Positions 35,029 to 42,820 of a DNA stretch of 64,000 nucleotides are shown here, piece after piece. A program made the translations under genes and the position numbers. Position 1 is the first letter of the stretch; every line of letters begins with the position of its first letter. This DNA is from Clostridia bacterium (GTDB taxonomy: Bacteria > Bacillota > Clostridia > TANB77 > UBA1234): positions 1 through 64,000 of the forward strand of contig CAAFRB010000054.1 in the NCBI GenBank assembly GCA_900765095.1, read 5' to 3'. Below the pieces are notes generated by a model. It saw only the letters and a list, made by a program, of their open reading frames with translations. It was not told where the DNA came from and did not search any database.

Positions 35029-37161
35029 TTATTTTGCCACATTCATTATTTTATAAAATCTCATCATTATTGTTGCAACTTCTGCTCTTGTTACAAAGCT
35101 TTGTGGAGCAAGAGTTGATGTTGTTCTTCCTGTTATAAGCCCTGTTTTTACTGCCCAACCAAATGCTTCTCTTGCATAATTACTTATCATTGTATTGTCA
35201 TCAAAAGCTGACAAATTCACACTCTCTTCCGAAATACTTCCTATTGTTTTAACATATCTATATAGCATTGCTACTAATTGTTCTCTAGTAACATTATCTT
35301 GAGGAGCAAATTCACTTTCAGTCACACCATTAACAATTTCTTTTTCAATAGCCCAAATTATTGCCTCATAATAGTATGTTCCCTCTTCAACATCATTAAA
35401 AATATTGATTTGATTTCCTGCTTTTGGCATACCCGCAAGTCTATATATTACTGTCAAACTCATAGCTCTATTCATAATACTATTTGGCTCAAATTTTGTT
35501 TCTGTCGTTCCATTAAATATTTTCAATTCATCGACAAATCTTATTGCTTCATAAAACCAGTCATTTTCTTTTATATCTTTGTATTTGTTTTTCCACCTTT
35601 CCTTTACTTCAATCTTTTTAAATTTAGCTTCTATTGTATGTTTTTTATTTACAGCTTTAAAAGTGTATTCTTCTAACTTTCCAATGCTCTTTCCATCTAC
35701 AATAACATCTTCAACTTCATAACCTGTTTCAGTTTCTATTTTAAAAGATACATTGCTACCCTTTTCGACTTTTAGTGTATCTGGTGTAATTTTTCCGCGC
35801 TCATTTTGAATTACAGTTATTTGATATTTTACCTTTGAAGAACTTCCACTTCCACCATTAGTGCTTTTCTTTGACCATTTTGCGAATAGTTCTATATTCG
35901 CATTTATTACTGTATTAAAATCGAATTTCTTTGTCAAAGAACTATCTACATACCAACCATCAAATATATATCCACTTCTTTGCGGATTTGATGGCTTTAG
36001 CATTTTATCTCCTGAAGTTACTTCCTGTGCGTCTACTTCACTTCCACCATTAGTATTAAATTTAACTATGTATTTTGTTTCCTTTTTTTCATTCCATTTA
36101 GCATATATTGTTGTATCAGCTGTTATTACACTATCAAAATCAAAAAGTCTCTCATATGTATTATCAGTATACCAATTATCAAATATATAATTTTCTTTTG
36201 TAGGCTCTACTTTTGGCATTGTTGCCTTATCACCAGAGGCTACCACTTGAGTTTCTACCTTGCTTCCCCCATTTGTGTCAAAGATAACGTTATATGCCAC
36301 CTCATATTTTGTTTCAATAGTTACATCATCTCTAATCATTGTAAACTTATTATCAACAATATCTATTTCTTCTCTTTTACTACTGTATGCTTTTATTGAA
36401 GTTAATATATATCCATCTTTTGGTTTAAGAGTTATATAAATTTCATTTTCAATGTTTAAAACAGAAACATAGGGGTCATTACATATTATTTTAAATTGTT
36501 TATTTAAGCAATCAGAATTTACAGTAATAACAGGCAATACAAAAGCACTATTATAATATGTGCTAGGAGAATCTGTTATAAAATTACCCCTGTACATATA
36601 TTGACCATAATATAACCAATAAGGTGAATTTTTATATGCAAACTCTGGAGTATCACTTGTCTTCTCATACCATGTAGTAGAACCGCCAATATTAGATGAA
36701 CTCCCATAAAATTTAAAACCTAACCATTTTTCGGCTTGAGATAAGCCCAAAAGTTTTACCGATTTTATGTCTAACCCTTTACCAACAAGTGTATCAAAAT
36801 ATTTAGAAGCTACATCATTAGCAGTTGCTTGAGTATTAGCCTTATAATCATCCGTAATTTCTTGCTTATCTCCACTCTCATTAAGTGGTTCATCTGCCAA
36901 TGCATATATAACTCCGTTATCTTCTGCCATAATCCAAAATAGCTCGTTATCTAATATTATTTTGTCCCCTAGATTTACAGTTGTGCTATTATCTGTATCA
37001 ATATATTGATATAGATTATCATCAATAACTAATAATTCAGCTCCAAATACGCAATTTGAAAAACTGCTTATTGCAATTGTGATTAAAAGTAACGACATTA
37101 GCCTAAAAAATAATTTCTCTTTTGCTTCAAGTCTTACATTTTTGAATTGTAATTCTTTCAT
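35029..37161 (-). CDS. SLH-domain surface protein with InlB-type repeats
   Basis: 710 residues. Signal-like hydrophobic segment at about 20-42. N-terminal domain about 45-235 of unclear family. Two InlB/Flg_new beta repeats follow at about 290-430 (VIFDTNGGSKVETQ, FDNWYTDNTY, then VKFNTNGGSEVDAQ, FDGWYVDSSL). A divergent repeat (about 445-520) comes next, then three SLH modules (about 525-705; DWFYEAIRFVDELKIFNGTTE, AIIWAIEKEIVNGVTESEF, AFGWAVKTGLITGRTTS). SLH modules bind pyruvylated wall polymer, so the protein is held on the cell surface; binding partner unknown. Single-gene unit. Confidence 0.9.
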   Translation of the reverse strand: MKELQFKNVRLEAKEKLFFRLMSLLLITIAISSFSNCVFGAELLVIDDNLYQYIDTDNSTTVNLGDKIILDNELFWIMAEDNGVIYALADEPLNESGDKQEITDDYKANTQATANDVASKYFDTLVGKGLDIKSVKLLGLSQAEKWLGFKFYGSSSNIGGSTTWYEKTSDTPEFAYKNSPYWLYYGQYMYRGNFITDSPSTYYNSAFVLPVITVNSDCLNKQFKIICNDPYVSVLNIENEIYITLKPKDGYILTSIKAYSSKREEIDIVDNKFTMIRDDVTIETKYEVAYNVIFDTNGGSKVETQVVASGDKATMPKVEPTKENYIFDNWYTDNTYERLFDFDSVITADTTIYAKWNEKKETKYIVKFNTNGGSEVDAQEVTSGDKMLKPSNPQRSGYIFDGWYVDSSLTKKFDFNTVINANIELFAKWSKKSTNGGSGSSSKVKYQITVIQNERGKITPDTLKVEKGSNVSFKIETETGYEVEDVIVDGKSIGKLEEYTFKAVNKKHTIEAKFKKIEVKERWKNKYKDIKENDWFYEAIRFVDELKIFNGTTETKFEPNSIMNRAMSLTVIYRLAGMPKAGNQINIFNDVEEGTYYYEAIIWAIEKEIVNGVTESEFAPQDNVTREQLVAMLYRYVKTIGSISEESVNLSAFDDNTMISNYAREAFGWAVKTGLITGRTTSTLAPQSFVTRAEVATIMMRFYKIMNVAK

Positions 37162-37218
37162 TGTATCCTCTTCCTTTCATAAAATTCTGTTATGAGTTTA
37201 TCACATTTTTTGCACCTT

Positions 37219-37262
37219 GTACACATATTGTGTACTTATTTTATTTCTTATTTTGTGTACAC
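37219..37262. promoter_or_regulatory. Probable operator of the ribbon-helix-helix gene
   Basis: GTACAC-ATATT-GTGTAC (37219-37235) and a palindrome GTGTACAC (37255-37262) lie just before the RHH gene start. RHH repressors commonly bind such repeated palindromes at their own promoter, so autoregulation is likely. Confidence 0.6.
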
Positions 37263-37282
37263 TATGTTTTAAGAGGTGGAGT

Positions 37283-37459
37283 ATGAAAAAATTAGAGATA
37301 AAAAAACATACAAAAGCAAATGATACAATAACGAGAACTATCCGCATAAGTGGTGATGCATTTGATAAAATTGCAGAACTTGCAGAAAAAAATGGCTTAA
37401 GCTTCAATAGCGTTGTAAATCAAATTATCGAATACGGTCTTGAAAATATACAAGAATAA
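37283..37459 (+). CDS. Small ribbon-helix-helix (Arc/CopG-like) DNA-binding protein
   Basis: 58 residues from the ATG at 37283, which has GGTGGAG close upstream; the open frame before it is not a likely start. A basic N-terminus is followed by the RHH pattern: beta strand TITRTIRISG, helix DAFDKIAELAEKNG, turn, helix SFNSVVNQIIEYGLEN. Dimeric RHH proteins act as repressors, often as the antitoxin of a toxin pair, but no toxin gene is adjacent here. It is the only plus-strand gene in this part and ends at a shared bidirectional terminator. Confidence 0.82.
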   Translation: MKKLEIKKHTKANDTITRTIRISGDAFDKIAELAEKNGLSFNSVVNQIIEYGLENIQE

Positions 37460-37462
37460 AAA

Positions 37463-37504
37463 AAGATGACTTTTATAATTTTAAATTATTATAAAAGTCA
37501 TCTT
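37463..37504. terminator. Bidirectional terminator between the RHH gene and spo0A
   Basis: AAGATGACTTTTATAAT pairs with ATTATAAAAGTCATCTT (17 bp) with an 8-nt loop. A and T runs flank it, and it serves two converging genes. Confidence 0.9.
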
Positions 37505-37516
37505 ATATTTTTATTT

Positions 37517-38314
37517 CTATGCCGATTTCATTTCAAGTCTTAGTTTATCTGCTATCATTGCTATGAATTCTGAATTTGTTGGCTTGCCTTTGGTTGCTGA
37601 TATTGTATTTCCGAACATTTCGTTATTGGTATCCATACTTCCACGCGTCCACGCAACTTCTATTGCGTGACGTATTGCTCTTTCTACACGTGATGGAGTA
37701 GTTTTAAACTTTTTAGCAAGTGTCGGATATAATTGTTTTGTAATAGAGTTAATTACATTCATATCATTTACAGCTAGTGTTATTGCCTCTCTTATGTATT
37801 GATATCCTTTAATATGTGCAGGAACACCTACTTCATGTATTATATTTGTTATAGATGTTTCAAGTGACTCTTTGCCTTCAGATATATACATCTGCTTTTT
37901 TAATGGAATTCCAACATATTTAGGAGTTTCTATCATACCATGCTTTATTTCTCTTAATCTCTTGGCAAGTAATTCTAAGTCAAAAGGTTTTAACATATAG
38001 TATTGAGCACCTAACATAACTGTCTTTTGTGTTATCACATCTTGGCCTATCGCAGACAACATTATGAAATTTGTCTTTAACTTTTTTGGGAGTGCATTTA
38101 CTTTTTCAAGTACACCTATACCATCTAGTTGTGGCATTATTACATCTAGCAATGCTACGTCTGGTTCTTTATTTACTATAGTTTTATATGCTTCTTCTCC
38201 GTCTTTTACTACATCTATTACTTCAATATCTTCCTTTTGATTTAAAAAATTCTTAACTATCTCTGCAAATTCTATGTTGTCATCAGCTATTACAACCTTA
38301 ATTTTTTCTTGCAT
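37517..38314 (-). CDS. spo0A: Sporulation master regulator Spo0A
   Basis: 265 residues. Receiver domain about 1-125 (VVIADDN, phosphoacceptor Asp57 in [11 protein letters not shown], Lys near LKPFD). The C-terminal effector domain (about 150-265) shows the Spo0A signatures [28 protein letters not shown] and [16 protein letters not shown]. Phospho-Spo0A switches on sporulation genes. AGGAGG lies 8-9 nt before the ATG. In most clostridia spoIVB or recN sit upstream; here yigZ is upstream instead. Together with spoIVFAB, bofA and cotF-like genes this marks a spore-former. Confidence 0.97.
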   Translation of the reverse strand: MQEKIKVVIADDNIEFAEIVKNFLNQKEDIEVIDVVKDGEEAYKTIVNKEPDVALLDVIMPQLDGIGVLEKVNALPKKLKTNFIMLSAIGQDVITQKTVMLGAQYYMLKPFDLELLAKRLREIKHGMIETPKYVGIPLKKQMYISEGKESLETSITNIIHEVGVPAHIKGYQYIREAITLAVNDMNVINSITKQLYPTLAKKFKTTPSRVERAIRHAIEVAWTRGSMDTNNEMFGNTISATKGKPTNSEFIAMIADKLRLEMKSA

Positions 38315-38447
38315 CTTTCAAATTCCTCCTAACATTTTACTACCCATTTAGCATTTTTCGTACACTAATTGAGTCATTTTTTCACTACACTCAAAGTATA
38401 CTACCAAAATTTGGAAAAAGCAATATTAAATTGTAATATTTTTCCAT

Positions 38448-39068
38448 TTATTCGTGATAATATGTCCCTTTTAATATTACCTTTGCCATTCCTTCAGTTT
38501 TTTCAATAATTTTGCCTTTTATTTTTTCTGACTTTTCATCATTGATTATCACATTAATACATACCTTGTCAGAAAACGTAGTACCATTAACAATTATTGA
38601 ATTTTCCCTAAAGTAGTGTTGCAAAATGTTAATAAAGTTGTAATCCACTATAACATCATACTCATTACTTAATTTCATTTCGATTTTTTCGGCGTTAGCC
38701 AATGCTTGTTTGGCTGTCGTGCTATATGCTCTTACCAATCCACCAGTTCCTAATAATATTCCTCCAAAATAACGAGTAACTACAATTAGCACATTTTCTA
38801 GTTTTTCGCCTCTTAAAATGTCTAATATAGGAACCCCAGCCGTTCCACTTGGCTCTCCGTCATCGCTGCATCTTTCTAGTACATTAGCAATTCGATAGGC
38901 AAATACGTTATGCTTTGCATCTCTATGTGTCTTTCTTACCATTTCAATGCACTTAGCTGCTTGCTCCTCTGAAGATACTTTCATTACTGTCGCTATAAAT
39001 CTTGACTTTTTTTCTATCAATTCTGCCAAATATTTATCTTCTTTTATGGTATAAAAAGTATTTATCAT
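38448..39068 (-). CDS. yigZ: YigZ/IMPACT-family protein
   Basis: 206 residues. The N-terminal UPF0029/Impact domain (about 1-125) has KKSRFIATV, AYRIANVLERCSDDGEPSGTAGVPIL and YFGGILLGTGGLVRAYS. A C-terminal DUF1949 ferredoxin-like domain (about 135-206) follows. Homologues of this family are linked to translation regulation; in bacteria the biochemical role is unclear. Normal length. Separated from the FAD protein gene by 76 nt. Confidence 0.92.
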   Translation of the reverse strand: MINTFYTIKEDKYLAELIEKKSRFIATVMKVSSEEQAAKCIEMVRKTHRDAKHNVFAYRIANVLERCSDDGEPSGTAGVPILDILRGEKLENVLIVVTRYFGGILLGTGGLVRAYSTTAKQALANAEKIEMKLSNEYDVIVDYNFINILQHYFRENSIIVNGTTFSDKVCINVIINDEKSEKIKGKIIEKTEGMAKVILKGTYYHE

Positions 39069-39144
39069 ATATCTACCCTCGTAATTTACAATTTTATATC
39101 TTTATCGTGTTTTTTCAAGATTTTTCGTTCGTCATTTTTCGACA

Positions 39145-40377
39145 TTACTTAGCTGCTATATACGCTGTACTAAATGCTATTTGTAGATTAAATCCCCCTG
39201 TATATGCATCTACATCTATTATTTCACCAGCAAAATAAAGCCCTTTTACTAACTTAGATTCCATTGTTGAAGAATTTATTTCTTTGATATTTACGCCACC
39301 CGCCGTTACTATGGCTTCTTCTATCGGTCTAAACCCCTTTATCTTAAACTCCAAATTTTTTAACAATTGTACTAAATTTCTTCGTTCTTCCTTAGTTATC
39401 TGATCTGTTTGTTTATCGTCTGGTATATTTGATTTTTCTATAATGTAATTTACCATTTTACCTGGTAACAAATCATTCAAGCTATTTTTAAACTGTTTTC
39501 TTGTATATTTTTCGAAATCTCTTTGTATTCGTGTTTCTAGCTTTTCAAAAGTTAGCGCTGGTTTTAAATCTATTGACAACACGATATTTTTATTTCTTAA
39601 CTTTTCATCAATGTTTTTTACTCTTAGTAGATGTGCACTTAAACTTAATATTATTGGTCCCGATACTCCAAAATGCGTGAATAGCATCTCTCCGAAGTCT
39701 TCATATACAATTTTTTTATCGTCTAATAACTTAATAGATACGTTTTTTAATGAAAGTCCCTGTAATTCTGTTATATCCTTTTCGTATAGTTCTAAAGGTA
39801 CTAATGAAGCTTTAGGTTTTACTATTGTATGTCCTAAAGATTCGACCATTTTGTAACCATCTCCGGTTGATCCAGTTGAAGGGTAACTCTTTCCGCCAGT
39901 TGCAAGAATAACTTTATCACAATTATATAAATTATCCTCAGTTTTTACACCGACTACTTTACCGTCCTCAACTAATATCTTTTCAACCTTTGAATTTACA
40001 GTCACTTTAACTTTTCTTCTGTCCAACTCTTTCTTTAGTTTGTCTATAACTTCCATAGCACTATCTGAAACAGGAAATACTCTTTCGCCTCTTTCAACTT
40101 TTGTTTTTACTCCTATTTCATTAAAGAAATTTATCGTATCCTGATTTGTAAATTGATTAAAAGCACTATATAAAAACTTTCCATTTCCTGGCACATTTTT
40201 TATGAAATTATCCATTTCAGTCGCATTTGTTATATTACATCTGCCCTTACCAGTAATAGATAGCTTTCTTCCCATACTTCTCATTTTTTCAAGTATAGTA
40301 ACATTATTTCCATTTCTAGCAGACATTATGGCTGCCATCATTCCTGCAGCACCGCCACCAATTACAATAACGTTCAT
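39145..40377 (-). CDS. HI0933/YhiN-family FAD-dependent oxidoreductase
   Basis: 410 residues. FAD-binding Rossmann start VIVIGGGAAGMMAAIMSARNG, then GKGRCNITNA (about 42-51), GGKSYPSTGSTGDGY and the C-terminal FAGEIIDVDAYTGGFNLQIA. All are signatures of this flavoprotein family, whose substrate is not settled (aminoacetone oxidase has been proposed). The gene starts 9 nt after ynbB ends and is probably co-transcribed with it. Confidence 0.9.
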   Translation of the reverse strand: MNVIVIGGGAAGMMAAIMSARNGNNVTILEKMRSMGRKLSITGKGRCNITNATEMDNFIKNVPGNGKFLYSAFNQFTNQDTINFFNEIGVKTKVERGERVFPVSDSAMEVIDKLKKELDRRKVKVTVNSKVEKILVEDGKVVGVKTEDNLYNCDKVILATGGKSYPSTGSTGDGYKMVESLGHTIVKPKASLVPLELYEKDITELQGLSLKNVSIKLLDDKKIVYEDFGEMLFTHFGVSGPIILSLSAHLLRVKNIDEKLRNKNIVLSIDLKPALTFEKLETRIQRDFEKYTRKQFKNSLNDLLPGKMVNYIIEKSNIPDDKQTDQITKEERRNLVQLLKNLEFKIKGFRPIEEAIVTAGGVNIKEINSSTMESKLVKGLYFAGEIIDVDAYTGGFNLQIAFSTAYIAAK

Positions 40378-40386
40378 TTTTCTCTC

Positions 40387-41607
40387 CTACTCACTCATTT
40401 TCTTTACTGTTTCTATCACAGCAATTTTTCCATAATTATATGTAAGACCACCTTGTAAGTATCCTACATAAGGTTCCCTTAAAGGCCCATCACAACTTAA
40501 TTCTATCGAAGAACCTGATGTAAAAGCTCCTGCAGCCATTATGATTTTGCTGTCGTATCCAGCCATGTCGCAAGGCTCTGGCATTGCAAAAGAATCTACT
40601 GGCGAATTTGTTTGAATTCCTTGGCAAAACTTTATTAATTTATTTGGATCTCTAAATTTAATCATCTGCACTATATCAGATCTCTTCTCATCGTATCTTG
40701 GAGATACTTCGTACCCTAATTTTTCTAATAATCTTGCTGCAAATATTCCAATCTTCTTGCTTTCACAAACAACATGTGGTGCTAAAAATAACCCTTGTAG
40801 CACTTTTCTGTTAAAATCGAATGTTGCACCGCCTTCTTTTCCTAGTCCTGGCGCACTATATCTATCACTTATTAATTCAATAAGTTCTTTTTTTCCTACT
40901 ACATATCCACCTGTTGGAGCTATCCCGCCACCAATATTTTTTATAAGCGAACCTACAGCAACATCTGCTCCAGCTTCAATTGGTTCTCTTTCTTCAGTAA
41001 ATTCTCCATAGCAGTTATCTACCATGACTAATACGTTTGGATCTGCCTTTTTTACAACTTTTATAGCTTCTTCTATTTCATCTATCAAGAATGCATTTCT
41101 ATAAGCATATCCTCTTGAACGTTGCATTATTACTAGCTTTATATTCTTTTCAGCAACTCGTCTTTCTATAGCTTCCAAATCAAATTTGTTATTTGGCAAC
41201 AAATCTATTTGTTCGTATTTTACACCAAAGGCTTTTAAAGAACTTGGATTTTCTCTCACACCTAATGTTTCATCAAGTGTATCATAAGGTTTTCCATTTA
41301 CGCTAAGTACTGTATCACCCGGTCTTAATATTCCAAACATAGTTGTGGAAATTGTGTGTGTACCAGATATAAATTGCATCCTTACTAAAGCATCTTCAGC
41401 TTTAAATATTTCCGCATACACTTTTTCTATTGCTTCTCTTCCCATATCATCATATCCGTATCCAGTCGTTCCATGCAAATGTGCCTCACTTATCTGATAT
41501 TTCTTAAAAGCATCTAAAACCTTCTTAGAATTTTTAAACTCAATTTTTTCGTTTATTTCAAATTGCTCTTTTATATCTTCTTCTACTTGATTTATCAATT
41601 CATCCAT
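40387..41607 (-). CDS. ynbB: YnbB-type PLP-dependent protein (methionine gamma-lyase-like)
   Basis: 406 residues, Cys/Met-metabolism PLP fold, in the group once named aluminium resistance protein. Visible are GTTGYGYDDMGREAIEKVYAE, LVMVDNCYGEF (cofactor Asp), the likely Schiff-base Lys in VGSLIKNIGGGIAPTGG, and DMAGYDSKIIMAAG near the end. The true reaction in bacteria is not known. An upstream in-frame start at 41661 lies inside the promoter; the ATG at 41607, 9 nt after AAAGG, is preferred. Confidence 0.9.
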   Translation of the reverse strand: MDELINQVEEDIKEQFEINEKIEFKNSKKVLDAFKKYQISEAHLHGTTGYGYDDMGREAIEKVYAEIFKAEDALVRMQFISGTHTISTTMFGILRPGDTVLSVNGKPYDTLDETLGVRENPSSLKAFGVKYEQIDLLPNNKFDLEAIERRVAEKNIKLVIMQRSRGYAYRNAFLIDEIEEAIKVVKKADPNVLVMVDNCYGEFTEEREPIEAGADVAVGSLIKNIGGGIAPTGGYVVGKKELIELISDRYSAPGLGKEGGATFDFNRKVLQGLFLAPHVVCESKKIGIFAARLLEKLGYEVSPRYDEKRSDIVQMIKFRDPNKLIKFCQGIQTNSPVDSFAMPEPCDMAGYDSKIIMAAGAFTSGSSIELSCDGPLREPYVGYLQGGLTYNYGKIAVIETVKKMSE

Positions 41608-41632
41608 TTTTTTCATCCTTTCATCTCGACAT

Positions 41633-41661
41633 ATTATACTATAATTTTCCATATTTTTCAA
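41633..41661 (-). promoter_or_regulatory. Sigma-A promoter of ynbB
   Basis: Minus-strand -35 TTGAAA (41661-41656), 17-nt spacer, -10 TATAAT (41638-41633). It also rules out the longer ynbB start. Confidence 0.75.
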
Positions 41662-41729
41662 TAATTATGTTTACATTTTATTGTCACTACGATAATAATA
41701 TATGAGAAGACAAAAAATATTAAAAAGAA

Positions 41730-41764
41730 CCATAAAAGCTAAACAAAAAGTTTAACGTTTATGG
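41730..41764 (-). terminator. Terminator of the ireB-ruvX-yrzB operon
   Basis: CCATAAACGTTAAAC / GTTTAGCTTTTATGG stem on the minus strand with a 5-nt loop, followed by TTCTTTTT. Confidence 0.82.
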
Positions 41765-41805
41765 CTCGCTTCAATGTTTTCTGTATTTAATGTGTAATAT
41801 TATTA

Positions 41806-42120
41806 TTAGTCGGCAAAATCAAATTCATCTTTTGTTTTTTCTTTAAATACTTGGAATACTTTTTCAGCTTCTTCCTCATCTTCAAGGCTAACGTAACTTT
41901 CGTCATCGCCTTCGCCTTCAATTCTAAATATTACTACCTCGCCTTTGTCAGCTTCTTCAACTGGTAATAATACTACGTATTCATTTCCATCAACTTCTAC
42001 TACATCCAAGAATTCAAATTCAACTTCATTTCCATCTTCATCATTTAATACGATTTTATTGTCTAATTCGTCGAAATCTTCCATTCCTTCAAATCCATCA
42101 TTGTTCATGTTATCGTCCAT
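41806..42120 (-). CDS. yrzB: DUF1292 (YrzB-like) acidic protein
   Basis: 104 residues, very acidic (Asp/Glu-rich start and end). The DUF1292 core is IVLNDEDGNEVEFEFLDVVEVDGNEYVVLLP (about 23-55) and the closing SYVSLEDEEEAEKVFQVF. No known activity. It sits in the conserved ireB-ruvX-yrzB trio of Firmicutes, 20 nt after ruvX. AAAGGAG lies 7-8 nt before the ATG. Confidence 0.88.
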   Translation of the reverse strand: MDDNMNNDGFEGMEDFDELDNKIVLNDEDGNEVEFEFLDVVEVDGNEYVVLLPVEEADKGEVVIFRIEGEGDDESYVSLEDEEEAEKVFQVFKEKTKDEFDFAD

Positions 42121-42140
42121 TTTTTTCTCCTTTCATCTTT

Positions 42141-42551
42141 TTAATTTCTATCTAGATACATCTGCAATATGTACTGTGCAGATATAGTATCTACAATTTT
42201 TTTCTTTTTGTCTTTCCCGATTGCTAGCTCATGCATTGTTCTATGTGCAGAAACTGTTGTAAGCCTCTCGTCTATTTTAATAATCTCTAAGTGAAACCTA
42301 TTTGAAAGTTTTTCTATGAACTTATCCGTTTTCTCCACTCTTGGTCCTTTTGTCGCATTCATATTTAACGGATATCCTATCACTATTTTTTCAACTTTGT
42401 ATTCTTTTATTATTTCATCCAGCCTATTTAGTAATTTTTTTTCGTTTTCTCCATGTTCAATAGATTCTACTCCTTGTGCTGTTATTCCTAATAAATCTGA
42501 CATCGCTACCCCAGTTCTTGCCTCGCCATAGTCTAATCCCATTATTCTCAT
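42141..42551 (-). CDS. ruvX: Holliday junction resolvase-like RuvX/YqgF
   Basis: 136 residues, RNase H-like fold. Conserved [16 protein letters not shown] start (metal Asp), [16 protein letters not shown], and the closing [11 protein letters not shown]. It acts in pre-16S rRNA 5' processing in several bacteria and was first named for resolvase similarity. It overlaps ireB by 4 nt, so the two are translationally coupled. Confidence 0.94.
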   Translation of the reverse strand: MRIMGLDYGEARTGVAMSDLLGITAQGVESIEHGENEKKLLNRLDEIIKEYKVEKIVIGYPLNMNATKGPRVEKTDKFIEKLSNRFHLEIIKIDERLTTVSAHRTMHELAIGKDKKKKIVDTISAQYILQMYLDRN

Positions 42552-42808
42552 TTTTCTTCGTTAACTCCAATGTATTCTTTTACTAATTCTTCCAAAAGTT
42601 CATCTCTTTCTAATTGACGTATTAAACTTCTAGAATCTTTGTAACTAGTTATATAAGTTGGGTCACCTGAAAGAATGTAACCAACAATTTGGTTAATTGG
42701 GTCATATCCCTTTTCAACCAAAGCTTCATAAACTTGTCTTAATATTTGTTTTGAATTTACCTTTTTTTCTTTTTCAACTTTAAAAAATATCGTGTTTTCT
42801 GAATCCAT
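42548..42808 (-). CDS. ireB: IreB family regulatory protein
   Basis: 86 residues, UPF0297. Motifs [33 protein letters not shown] and [18 protein letters not shown] are characteristic. In enterococci, IreB is a substrate of the Ser/Thr kinase IreK and modulates wall-antibiotic tolerance; conserved Thr residues are present. alaS usually precedes it; here a CpaE-like gene ends 12 nt upstream. Confidence 0.93.
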   Translation of the reverse strand: MDSENTIFFKVEKEKKVNSKQILRQVYEALVEKGYDPINQIVGYILSGDPTYITSYKDSRSLIRQLERDELLEELVKEYIGVNEEK

Positions 42809-42820
42809 TTTTATCCTCCT

